From Oligoflexia bacterium (GTDB lineage: Bacteria; Bdellovibrionota; UBA1018), in assembly GCA_025352185.1 (NCBI GenBank), contig JANXTV010000150.1:1-27522 (forward strand): a stretch of DNA of 27,522 nt, in the 5' to 3' direction. The notes beneath the pieces were generated by a model that did not search any database, was not told where the DNA came from, and worked only from the letters and a program-made list of their open reading frames with translations. Shown here in pieces: positions 16,312-24,215 of this stretch; the first letter of the stretch is position 1; each line of letters begins with the position of its first letter. Position numbers and translations under genes: made by a program.

Positions 16312-17706
16312 ATGAAAACTCTTTTTTCGTGTCGGCGTTTCGCGGTCGTAATCGGCTTACTCCTCGTCTCGAGTGCGTACGCCACTCCGACTCCGTTCGG
16401 GGTGATTCACTACCTCGAAGAAGGCCAGTGGTTCGTTCAGCTCTTCACGAAGGATGCGGACGGATGGCCCGATACTCTGGAGAAAAGAGTATTCGCGAGT
16501 GAAGCCGGCGCACTAGCTCGCATTCGGGAGCTCACGCATACGCTCGGCGTAACCGAAACCGACATCCATTCCTCCGAGGTTGCGGGCGAGATTCAGGCCC
16601 CATTCACGGGAGAAATTTGGGAAGCGCCCAACGAGTGGTCTGAAGAATGGGAAAAAAACTATTCGACTTGGGTACGGCAAAACTTCGATGATCAGTTTTT
16701 CGTGAAATACGGAATTAAAACGGACTGCGCCGATGCGGCCGTGGCACTCCGCTGGATTTATTCACGCTTCGCTGGCCTACCGGCGGGAAATACTCTCGCC
16801 TGGGGAGGCGGCCTGATGACGAATCGATCGGTTCGATCCATTTGGAAAACCCTTCCCACCGCGGATAACTGGTACGAGGATCAGCGCTTCCTCGCGGCCC
16901 TGGATTACCTCCTCGTAAATACCTACACGCATTCCCTCGATAAAGACGGCTACCCCATCGAGATTTCCCCGAAGCGCCTCGCCGAAGGAACCTTTCACCT
17001 TGAGATGCGGGAAGTGGACGGTCACACCCGGGTCGTGTCTAGGATCGAGCGCGATAATGGTCGTTATCCGATCACCGACCTCTACTCAAACGTGCCGAGA
17101 AAAGTCCGCTCACTCTACGAGGAACCTTTTACGGTCTCCCAACAACCGAAACTCCTACTCGGAGGGTTTAAGAATCACCGCTGGTTAAAAATTTCGGGCA
17201 CGACGGCGACGCTCGTCCCCGCCGCCGATATGCCGGGCTACTCGCTTGAACAGTACCAGCCCGAGTTCTTTACCCACGGCGTACCGGATTTCAGCGCCGA
17301 GGTGGTTTCGCGGTTTCAAGAATCCTTCGATCCAGTGCTCGCACTCGAAGCGATCTTTAAGAATCTTAAGTCGGGTGTAAAAGACCGGAAAAAGGTGGTC
17401 GAAGAGGGCTATAAAGCCTGCCAGAAGGAAGACTGCTCGCCAGGTACCGCCGGATACGAAAACTGGAGTACTCCATCACGGGACGAACGCCTTCTGGGAT
17501 ACTTCACGCAAATCCAGATGTATCTAAAAGCGCTCACCGGAGATGACCTCGACCGTTTCACCCGCGCGTATGAAGGGGAAAAATCACGCAAGTACGTAAA
17601 GATCGCGAAGAAGAAACTCCGCTTCCGGGATATCGAAGCGCTCTGGACGACCGGAAAATATTCATCCGATCCGAAGGAATCTCTCGCACGACGTTGGGGA
17701 ATTTAA
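16312..17706 (+). CDS. Secreted protein of unknown function, possible papain-fold (Cys/His) enzyme
   Basis: A 464-residue protein with a clear signal peptide (MKTLFSCRR, hydrophobic core, SSAYA cleaved near residue 24), so exported to the periplasm or beyond. GAGGA lies just before ATG 16312. The centre carries KTDCADAAVALRWIYSR (Cys139) and, about 100 residues later, VDGHTRVVSRI (His238). A Cys at the start of a helix and a His on a later strand is the layout of NlpC/P60 and transglutaminase-like folds, but the match is by eye and weak. A second pair of cysteines (C370, C375) could form a disulfide. The C-terminus is Lys-rich. I recall similar unnamed proteins in predatory bacteria but cannot confirm it. 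It ends 8 bases from the convergent mutase gene. Confidence 0.8.
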   Translation: MKTLFSCRRFAVVIGLLLVSSAYATPTPFGVIHYLEEGQWFVQLFTKDADGWPDTLEKRVFASEAGALARIRELTHTLGVTETDIHSSEVAGEIQAPFTGEIWEAPNEWSEEWEKNYSTWVRQNFDDQFFVKYGIKTDCADAAVALRWIYSRFAGLPAGNTLAWGGGLMTNRSVRSIWKTLPTADNWYEDQRFLAALDYLLVNTYTHSLDKDGYPIEISPKRLAEGTFHLEMREVDGHTRVVSRIERDNGRYPITDLYSNVPRKVRSLYEEPFTVSQQPKLLLGGFKNHRWLKISGTTATLVPAADMPGYSLEQYQPEFFTHGVPDFSAEVVSRFQESFDPVLALEAIFKNLKSGVKDRKKVVEEGYKACQKEDCSPGTAGYENWSTPSRDERLLGYFTQIQMYLKALTGDDLDRFTRAYEGEKSRKYVKIAKKKLRFRDIEALWTTGKYSSDPKESLARRWGI

Positions 17707-17714
17707 GGCCTAAG

Positions 17715-18125
17715 CTACGTCCGCTTCGGAGCGTTCGCCTGAATATAATCGACGACTTCCTGGAGCGATGCGCCCGGGGTAAAAACCATATGCACGCCGA
17801 GTTTCTTTAACTCGATGATATCATCTTCCGGAATGATGCCACCGACGAGGATGAGCGCGTCCGTGAGGCCCTCTTTCTTTAGCCCGTCCATGATCTCCGG
17901 GACTAAGGCATTATGGGCGCCCGAAAGAATCGAAAGCCCGACGACGTGAACATCTTCTTCGATCGCCGCACGCACGACCATCTCGGGGGTCTGGTGGAGT
18001 CCCGTGTACACCACTTCGAACCCGGCATCCCGCAGCGCTCGCGCGATCACCTTCGCTCCGCGGTCGTGACCATCTAGACCTGGTTTAGCAACGAGTACCC
18101 TAATTTTTTCATTCGATACGTTCAT
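17715..18125 (-). CDS. B12-binding small subunit of acyl-CoA mutase (icmB-like)
   Basis: This 136-residue protein is a free-standing cobalamin-binding domain. The base-off/His-on signature is complete: D18-x-H20-x-x-G23 (GLDGHDRG), S65-x-L67 (LSILSG) and G95-G96 (LVGGIIPEDD). It would carry adenosylcobalamin and pair with the large subunit encoded 9 bases upstream. AAGGA precedes ATG 18125. Its length equals that of the small subunit of Streptomyces isobutyryl-CoA mutase, as I remember it, and also fits archaeal-type split methylmalonyl-CoA mutases. It ends the long minus-strand series and meets a convergent gene. Confidence 0.93.
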   Translation of the reverse strand: MNVSNEKIRVLVAKPGLDGHDRGAKVIARALRDAGFEVVYTGLHQTPEMVVRAAIEEDVHVVGLSILSGAHNALVPEIMDGLKKEGLTDALILVGGIIPEDDIIELKKLGVHMVFTPGASLQEVVDYIQANAPKRT

Positions 18126-18134
18126 AGGCTTTCC

Positions 18135-19805
18135 TTAAAAACTTCCGGCTTCACGGTAAATTCCGTAAACGGAGCGAAGCGTGTCGCAGATTTCCTGGAG
18201 GGTGGCGTACTTTTTTACGGCTTCTAAAATAGAAGGACACATGTTCTTCCCGAGTGAAGCTTCCTGTCGAACGATCTCGAGCGCCGCCGCGACGTCGGAA
18301 GCGTTCCGCTTCTTCCGGAGCTGCGCGAGCTTATCGATTTGCTTTTTCTCGACCGAACGGTCGATATAAAGCGTATTCATCTGCCGGGATTCCTCTTTCA
18401 CCGCGTACTTATTCACGCCGACCATGACTTTTTCCTTCGACTCGATCTGGCGCTGGAAGTGGTACGCCGAGTTCGCGATTTCGGCCTGCGGATATCCCCG
18501 TTCGACGGCCGCGATCATTCCACCCATTTCGTCGATCTTCCGGATGTACTCAAGCGTTTCGCGCTCTACCCGATTCGTAAGTCCTTCCATGAAATAGCTA
18601 CCGCCGAAAGGATCGACGACGTTCGCCACGCCCGATTCTTCGGCGATCACCTGCTGGGTACGAAGCGCGATCATCACCGCTTCATCGGTCGGGAGCGCGA
18701 GCGTTTCGTCCATCGAGTTCGTATGGAGCGAGTTCGTCCCGCCCATGATGGCGGCCATCGCCTGGACGGCAACTCGGACGATATTATTATGGGGCTGCTG
18801 GGCGGTAAGCGATACACCCGCGGTCTGCGCGTGCGTGCGGAGCATCCACGATTTCGGGTCTTTCGCGTGGTAACGCTCACGCATGAGCTTCGCCCAAATT
18901 CGACGTGCGGCCCGGAACTTCGCGATCTCCTCGAAAAAATCGGAATGGACGTCGAAAAAGAATGAAAGTCGCGGCGCAAACGAATCAATATCCATCCCCC
19001 GCGCTACGCAACGATCGACGTACGCGAGTCCGTCGGCGAGGGTGAACGCGAGTTCCTGGACGGCGGTCGCCCCTGCTTCGCGAATGTGGTAGCCAGAAAT
19101 GCTGACCGTGTTCCAATTCGCGTAATTTTTTGTCCCGTATTCGATCGTATCGATCACGAGCTCGGTCGCAGGCTTTACCGGAAAGAGCCACTCTTTCTGC
19201 GCGATGTATTCTTTTAAGATGTCGTTCTGGAGTGTGCCCCGAACTTTATCCTTCGGTACGCCGTTCTTTTCGGCCACCGCATAGTACATCATGAGGATCA
19301 CGATCGCGGGACCGTTAATCGTCATCGAGGTCGTGATCTCGCCGAGATTGATCCCGGCGAATAACTCTTCCATATCTTCGAGGGACGAGACTGCTACACC
19401 GCACTTCCCAACCTCGCCTTTCGAACGGGGGGAATCGGCGTCATAACCCATGAGGGTCGGCATATCGAACGCGGTCGAGAGTCCCGTCTGCCCGTTCGCG
19501 AGCAGCATCTTAAAGCGTTTATTCGTTTCGGCGGCGCTCGAGAATCCGGCAAACTGGCGCATCGTCCAAAGTTTTCCGCGGTACATATTCCGCTGCACGC
19601 CACGGGTATAGGGATACTCACCCGGGAACCCGAGATCCCGGAGATAATCAAACCCATCCGCCTCGAGATCAAGCGGGGTCGAGAGGAGGGGTACGTCCAT
19701 ATCACTTAAAGTGGTAAACTTCGTAGGGCGCGGGGGATTCTTCTTTTCCGTTTCGGCGAGTCGCTGTTTCCACGTTTCCGCGGCCTGCTTTAATTTTTCA
19801 TCCAT
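18135..19805 (-). CDS. Adenosylcobalamin-dependent acyl-CoA mutase large subunit, isobutyryl-CoA mutase type (icmA-like)
   Basis: This 556-residue protein is the TIM-barrel catalytic subunit of the methylmalonyl-CoA mutase superfamily, which rearranges the carbon skeleton of acyl-CoA by a radical mechanism. Landmarks are GEYPYTRG (62-69), TAFDMPTLMG (111-120), SISGYHIREAGAT and GGTNSLHTNSMDE. Two residues set substrate choice in this family: Tyr and Arg (Y89/R207 of the Propionibacterium enzyme) in methylmalonyl-CoA mutase, Phe and Gln (F80/Q198) in isobutyryl-CoA mutase. Here they are Phe85 (RQFAGF) and Gln203 (EYIAQKEW), and DMPTLMG with GEVGKCGVA also resembles IcmA. So butyryl-/isobutyryl-CoA is the likelier substrate. 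No B12 domain is fused; it is the next gene. No MeaB-type GTPase chaperone is in the window. AAGGAG precedes ATG 19805. Confidence 0.9.
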   Translation of the reverse strand: MDEKLKQAAETWKQRLAETEKKNPPRPTKFTTLSDMDVPLLSTPLDLEADGFDYLRDLGFPGEYPYTRGVQRNMYRGKLWTMRQFAGFSSAAETNKRFKMLLANGQTGLSTAFDMPTLMGYDADSPRSKGEVGKCGVAVSSLEDMEELFAGINLGEITTSMTINGPAIVILMMYYAVAEKNGVPKDKVRGTLQNDILKEYIAQKEWLFPVKPATELVIDTIEYGTKNYANWNTVSISGYHIREAGATAVQELAFTLADGLAYVDRCVARGMDIDSFAPRLSFFFDVHSDFFEEIAKFRAARRIWAKLMRERYHAKDPKSWMLRTHAQTAGVSLTAQQPHNNIVRVAVQAMAAIMGGTNSLHTNSMDETLALPTDEAVMIALRTQQVIAEESGVANVVDPFGGSYFMEGLTNRVERETLEYIRKIDEMGGMIAAVERGYPQAEIANSAYHFQRQIESKEKVMVGVNKYAVKEESRQMNTLYIDRSVEKKQIDKLAQLRKKRNASDVAAALEIVRQEASLGKNMCPSILEAVKKYATLQEICDTLRSVYGIYREAGSF

Positions 19806-19841
19806 AGAAAACTCCTTAAAACTCGAGAAAAAAATCCAAAC

Positions 19842-21005
19842 CTATTTCGTCAGCTCCGAAAACTCTTTCGCCGCAATTACGATCCGCTGAATTTCGCTCG
19901 TGCCTTCGTAAATTTCGGTGATTTTCGCATCCCGGAAATTTCGTTCCACCACGTATTCTTTCGTGTAGCCGTAGCCCCCGTGAACTTGGATGGCTTTCGT
20001 CGCGGTCCACATCGCCGCTTCCGATGCCGCGAGTTTAGCCATCGCAGCCTCTTTCGAATAATTTACTCCCGCATCCTTTAAGCGAGCCGCGTTCCAGGTG
20101 AGGAGGCGCGCGGACTGCATCCGCGTCGCCATGTCGGCGATATGAAATTGGATCGCCTGGAGTTTAGAAATCGGGCCCCCAAACTGTTCGCGTTCCGAGG
20201 CAAACTTCTTAGACGCTTCGAGCGCGCATCGGCCGATTCCGAGTGCCTGCGACGCAATTCCGATCCGTCCCCCGTCGAGAGTCGAGAGCGCAATCTTAAG
20301 TCCCTGGCCTTCGGCACCAAGGAGGCAATCCGCGGGCACTAACACGTCATCGAAAAAGAGCTGCGCCGTCGAGGACGCCGTGATTCCGAGCTTATCTTCG
20401 AGTTTCGAAACCGAGAAACCCTTCGATTTCGTATCGACGATGAATGCGGTCACACCCTTATTTCCCTTTGCCGGGTCGACGGTCGCGAATACGATCGCGA
20501 CGTCGGCTTCTTTACCGTTCGTAATCCAGTTCTTCGATCCTCGGAGTTTATAGCCGCCGTCGACCTTCGTCGCCGTAAGTTTCAGTCCTCCCGGATCCGA
20601 CCCCGCGCTGGGCTCGGAGAGGGCAAAACAGCCCAGCTTCTCGCCGCGCGCGAGAGGCGTCAGCCACTTCTTTTTCTGCTCGGCCGTGCCGTAGGCGTCG
20701 AGTGGCCAGCAAACGAGCGAGTTATTCACCGACATGATCACGCCGGTCGAGGCGCAAGCCGCAGAAATCTCTTCCATGCACATCGCGTAGGAAACGACGT
20801 CGAGTCCGGCGCCGCCGAATTCCTCGGCAACCATCATCCCCATGAGGCCCATCTCGGCCATCTGCTTAATGTGCGAAGTCGGGAACTCCCCCGTTTCATC
20901 GTGGTGTTTCGCGGCGGGCGCAACGACCTCACGGGCGAAAGCGCCGACTTGGTCCATTAGCATTTTTTTATCTTCGTCAGTCTCGACCGGCCAACCGTTA
21001 TACAT
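19842..21005 (-). CDS. Acyl-CoA dehydrogenase, short-chain (butyryl-CoA) type
   Basis: This 387-residue FAD enzyme oxidises acyl-CoA to the trans-2-enoyl-CoA. The signatures CFALSEPSAGSD (126-137) and HGGYGYTKEYVVER (342-355) are typical, and the catalytic base is Glu367 in YEGTSEIQ, the position used by short-chain and butyryl-CoA dehydrogenases. Length is normal. ATG 21005 overlaps the end of the crotonase gene by eight bases, so the two are coupled; the mutase large subunit follows after 36 bases. With its neighbours it would carry butyryl-CoA to crotonyl-CoA. The chain-length preference is inferred. Confidence 0.95.
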   Translation of the reverse strand: MYNGWPVETDEDKKMLMDQVGAFAREVVAPAAKHHDETGEFPTSHIKQMAEMGLMGMMVAEEFGGAGLDVVSYAMCMEEISAACASTGVIMSVNNSLVCWPLDAYGTAEQKKKWLTPLARGEKLGCFALSEPSAGSDPGGLKLTATKVDGGYKLRGSKNWITNGKEADVAIVFATVDPAKGNKGVTAFIVDTKSKGFSVSKLEDKLGITASSTAQLFFDDVLVPADCLLGAEGQGLKIALSTLDGGRIGIASQALGIGRCALEASKKFASEREQFGGPISKLQAIQFHIADMATRMQSARLLTWNAARLKDAGVNYSKEAAMAKLAASEAAMWTATKAIQVHGGYGYTKEYVVERNFRDAKITEIYEGTSEIQRIVIAAKEFSELTK

Positions 21006-21813
21006 TCGTTAACCCCTGAAAATTTGGTTTCCGCTTTTCGGTGAAGGCGCCCATTCCTTCGCGCTGATCAAACGAACCCATGAGTCGACCGAATGCATGC
21101 GCTTCCGCGTCGATTTTCGTGTTTAGGCCCATGGCCTCGGTGAATTCGACCATAAGGCTCTTCGCCTTCGAGACGGCAGACGCGCTTTGACCCGCGATCG
21201 TGCGTGCGTGTTCGATTACCGCTTTTAGAAAACCTTCGGCGGGCAGGACGTGATTTACGAGCCCGATTGCCATCGCTTCATCGGCTTTCACGCGACGTCC
21301 GGAGTAAATGAGTTCCTTCGCACGCGGGAGGCCGACGGCGCGGGCGAGGCGGAAGCATCCGCCAAATCCCGGAATGATTCCGAGGCCGACTTCGGGTTGG
21401 CCGAATACGGCTTTTTCACTCGCGATAATAAAATCACATGCGAGCGCCATTTCCGTTCCCCCACCGAGAGCGAAACCATTCACGGCGGCGATCACGGGCT
21501 TCGGCATCGTCTCCAGAAGTTTCGCCACCTCGTGCCCCGACTGGGCAAACGCCACGCCGTCTCCCGGAGAGAGGTCTTTCATCTCCGCGATGTCTGCACC
21601 CGCGATGAAAGCCTTTTCTCCCTCACCGGTGAAAACGACGACCCGAACGGTCGAGTCTTCCGCGAGCCCCATTAACGCTACCCGAAGCTCTCGAAGCGTC
21701 GCCGAATTCAGGGCATTTAAAGCGCGTGGACGATTTAAAATCAGCACGGCAATACCCGGAGTCTCGAGTTGAAGGACGAGATTTTCAAACGATTTATCAA
21801 AAACACTGCTCAT
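20998..21813 (-). CDS. Enoyl-CoA hydratase (crotonase family)
   Basis: This 271-residue protein hydrates enoyl-CoA to 3-hydroxyacyl-CoA. The oxyanion-hole segment AFIAGADIAEM (68-78) and both catalytic acids, Glu121 in LGGGTEMALACDF and Glu141 in FGQPEVGLGIIPGFGG, are present, which marks a true hydratase rather than an isomerase that lacks one. The gene lies 6 bases after the hydroxyacyl-CoA dehydrogenase gene and overlaps the acyl-CoA dehydrogenase gene. Crotonyl-CoA is the likely substrate from context. Confidence 0.94.
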   Translation of the reverse strand: MSSVFDKSFENLVLQLETPGIAVLILNRPRALNALNSATLRELRVALMGLAEDSTVRVVVFTGEGEKAFIAGADIAEMKDLSPGDGVAFAQSGHEVAKLLETMPKPVIAAVNGFALGGGTEMALACDFIIASEKAVFGQPEVGLGIIPGFGGCFRLARAVGLPRAKELIYSGRRVKADEAMAIGLVNHVLPAEGFLKAVIEHARTIAGQSASAVSKAKSLMVEFTEAMGLNTKIDAEAHAFGRLMGSFDQREGMGAFTEKRKPNFQGLTNV

Positions 21814-21819
21814 AGGCTC

Positions 21820-22722
21820 TTATCCATTCCAACGCATGGGCGTCGGGTTCTCGGGGTTGGCGTAATCGTAAAAACCTTTTTTATTTTTTCGGCCGTACCA
21901 GCCCGCCGAAACCATCTGCTTTAAAAGTGGGCTCGGGCGATATTTCGAATCTGACAGACCCGTATAGAGAACTTCCATAATCGCGAGACACGTATCGAGT
22001 CCGATAAAGTCCGCGAGTGTGAGGGGTCCCATCGGCTGATTCGTTCCGAGTTTCATCGAGGTGTCGACGTCCTCGACCGTCGCGATGCCCTCGTAGACGA
22101 CTTGAACGGCTTCGTTAATCATCGGCATAAGAATTCGGTTCACGGCAAATCCCGGGATATCTTTCACCGCGACGAACGTTTTCCCCATTTTTTCCGAGGC
22201 GGCGCGAACGGTCGCGAAGGTATCATCGGTCGTCTGGATCGCGCGAATCCCCTCCACGAGTTTCATCACCGGTACGGGGTTCATAAAATGCATTCCGGCA
22301 ACGAGGCCCGGGCGTTTCGTCTGGGCCGCAATCAGTGTGATCGAAATCGACGAAGTGTTCGTCGCGAGGATGGCGGTCGGATTACACGCTTCATCGAGCT
22401 GCTTAAAGAGCTGGAACTTCAGCGCCGGATTCTCCGTGACCGCCTCGATGACCATCTCCGCATCCTTCAGTTCCGCGATACCATTCACCGGACGAATCGC
22501 GTCGAGCGTCGCTTTCACCACGTCGTCCGTCATCTTCCCTTTTTCGACGAGCTTCTTTAACTGCGCCGCGATCTTCGCTTTTCCACTCTCGGCGGTCGCG
22601 AGATCTCGGTCCGCGAGGAGAACGGTGAACCCAGCTTGGGCCGCGACTTGCGCGATCCCCCCGCCCATCTGGCCCGAGCCTAAAATTCCGATTTTCTGAA
22701 TGGGTTTTGCAGTGCCGGCCAT
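21820..22722 (-). CDS. 3-hydroxyacyl-CoA (3-hydroxybutyryl-CoA) dehydrogenase
   Basis: This 300-residue enzyme oxidises 3-hydroxybutyryl-CoA to acetoacetyl-CoA, or runs in reverse. The nucleotide-binding motif GILGSGQMGGGIAQ is at 12-25, NTSS at 122-125, and the catalytic pair His145 (GMHFMNPVP) and Glu157 is present. ATG 22722 is chosen because AGAGGG lies just upstream and the family starts shortly before the Rossmann fold; the 25 extra codons of the longer frame reach into the end of mnmE. Single-function short proteins of this kind prefer C4 substrates. It opens the acyl-CoA group, 59 bases after mnmE. An inverted repeat overlaps its ribosome site. Confidence 0.93.
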   Translation of the reverse strand: MAGTAKPIQKIGILGSGQMGGGIAQVAAQAGFTVLLADRDLATAESGKAKIAAQLKKLVEKGKMTDDVVKATLDAIRPVNGIAELKDAEMVIEAVTENPALKFQLFKQLDEACNPTAILATNTSSISITLIAAQTKRPGLVAGMHFMNPVPVMKLVEGIRAIQTTDDTFATVRAASEKMGKTFVAVKDIPGFAVNRILMPMINEAVQVVYEGIATVEDVDTSMKLGTNQPMGPLTLADFIGLDTCLAIMEVLYTGLSDSKYRPSPLLKQMVSAGWYGRKNKKGFYDYANPENPTPMRWNG

Positions 22723-22732
22723 CGACGGGTCC

Positions 22733-22761
22733 CTCTCGCTAAGTATTGAAAAGTGCGAGAG
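22733..22761 (-). promoter_or_regulatory. Inverted repeat covering the ribosome site of the hydroxyacyl-CoA dehydrogenase gene
   Basis: CTCTCGC and GCGAGAG form 7-bp arms (22733-22739 and 22755-22761) around 15 A/T-rich bases in the 59-base gap after mnmE. On the mRNA the 3' arm contains GAGAG of the ribosome site, so a hairpin could lower translation; it could also be an operator. Function is inference. Confidence 0.4.
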
Positions 22762-22781
22762 AAGTTCACCCCAAGCGAGGG

Positions 22782-24206
22782 CTATTTTCCAATACAAAAT
22801 TCAGAGAAGATTCGTCCTAAAATATCATCCGGAAGCGTCTCGCCAATCACGGGTCCGAGGGCGATTAAAGCCTGACGGAGGTCAGCCGCAAAGAGATCTT
22901 CGGCTTCCGTTTCGAGAGCCCTTTCGAGGTGCGTTATCGTTTCCCTCACGGACTGCAGGTGATCGAGTCGAGTGAGAAGAACTTCGCCGGGTTCGCGGTT
23001 TGTGAACCGTGAACAAAACTCCACAATTCCCAGGCTCGCTTCGCGGATCCCCTGGAGAACCGGGGACCCCACGGCGAAAACGGATTTTACGCCGAGGCCG
23101 CGGAGCTTTTCCGTCATCTTTAAAGTCACGTTTTCGGAAACTCGGTCAGCCATCGTCAGGACCGCAACCGTCTTCGATTCCGGTCTGCCCACCCCATCCC
23201 AGACCGCCAGTGTTTCCGTCCAATCCGAGGAAGCCTCGCTCGCGTTAACTATAAGTAGAACCAGATCCGCATCCTTTGCCGATTTAACGCTCCGACCGAT
23301 TCCGATTTTTTCGATCGCATCCGCCGTCGACGCGCGAATTCCGGCCGTATCCTCGACGCGAAGGGTGACGCTCACGCCCGCATTCCCGCGTAAATTAAGA
23401 GTTTCACGAATCACGTCCCGAGTCGTGCCCGCCGTTTCAGAAACGATCGACCGTTCTTCGCCCAGGAGAGCGTTAAAAAAACTCGATTTTCCTGCGTTCG
23501 GTCGCCCGATGAAAGCGACCCGTACACCCGACTGAATTTTTTCGCCTCGGTCAAACGAACCTTCTAGATTTCGAAGTGTCGCGAGAATTTTCTGGGTCCG
23601 GGTTTTAAGAACTGGGAGGGAAAGCTCCTCCACATCCTGGTCGGCAAAATCGATTCCGAGTTCGCCCATCGTCGAAAGCTTTCGGATATCCTCAGCGAGC
23701 GCGCGAATGAGGTTCGACTGAGAGCCCTCCATCTTTCCAAGCGCGAGCGCGGCGGCTCCCGCGTTTTTTGCGGCGATGAGATCCGCAACCGCTTCCGCCT
23801 GCCCTACGTCCATCTTTCCGTTTCTCACGGCGCGGAAACTGAACTCTCCCGGAAGGGCCTGGCGCGAACCGAACTCGGTCAGGGTCTCGAGCACCCGTTC
23901 CGCGACGACCGCACCCCCGTGAAGAAAAAATTCGACAAGGTCTTCACCCGTGTGCGAGCGCGGCGCCTGAAAGTAAACACAAACCGCGTCGTCGAGGACG
24001 TCAACGGGACCACTCACGTGGGATTCACGAACGAGCTGCGTTCGAAAGACTTCGCGCGCGGGATATTTTTCGCTCCCCCCCACCGTGAGTCGGGAGAGGA
24101 CCGCGCGGGCTTTCGGGCCGCTCATTCGAATAATCGAGAGAGCCCCCCCTACCGGGGTCGCGAGCGCGTGGATCGTGTCGTGCGAAAGGTACTGCGACGC
24201 ACTCAC
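22782..24206 (-). CDS. mnmE: tRNA modification GTPase MnmE (TrmE), with degenerate G4 motif
   Basis: This 474-residue GTPase works with MnmG to modify U34 of tRNA. The N-terminal formyl-THF-binding domain (TIHALATPVGGALSIIRMSG), the helical domain, the G domain and the C-terminal CIGK are all there. G1 GRPNAGKSS (234-242), G2 TAGTTRD (258-264) and G3 DTAGIR (286-291) are intact. The G4 NKxD, which selects guanine, reads TMAD (351-354), and the G5 region (FAVGSP) is also unlike SAK. The gene starts 9 bases after yidC; the jag gene often found between them is absent. Length is close to the usual 450-460. Confidence 0.95.
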   Translation of the reverse strand: MSASQYLSHDTIHALATPVGGALSIIRMSGPKARAVLSRLTVGGSEKYPAREVFRTQLVRESHVSGPVDVLDDAVCVYFQAPRSHTGEDLVEFFLHGGAVVAERVLETLTEFGSRQALPGEFSFRAVRNGKMDVGQAEAVADLIAAKNAGAAALALGKMEGSQSNLIRALAEDIRKLSTMGELGIDFADQDVEELSLPVLKTRTQKILATLRNLEGSFDRGEKIQSGVRVAFIGRPNAGKSSFFNALLGEERSIVSETAGTTRDVIRETLNLRGNAGVSVTLRVEDTAGIRASTADAIEKIGIGRSVKSAKDADLVLLIVNASEASSDWTETLAVWDGVGRPESKTVAVLTMADRVSENVTLKMTEKLRGLGVKSVFAVGSPVLQGIREASLGIVEFCSRFTNREPGEVLLTRLDHLQSVRETITHLERALETEAEDLFAADLRQALIALGPVIGETLPDDILGRIFSEFCIGK

Positions 24207-24215
24207 GAGACTCGC

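Noticed and set aside
16312..17706. Firm NlpC/P60 or transglutaminase assignment
   Set aside because: Only a Cys and a His in the right order are visible; spacing and surrounding motifs do not match closely enough.
18135..19805. Plain methylmalonyl-CoA mutase label
   Set aside because: The residues that bind the methylmalonyl carboxylate (Tyr and Arg) are replaced by Phe and Gln.
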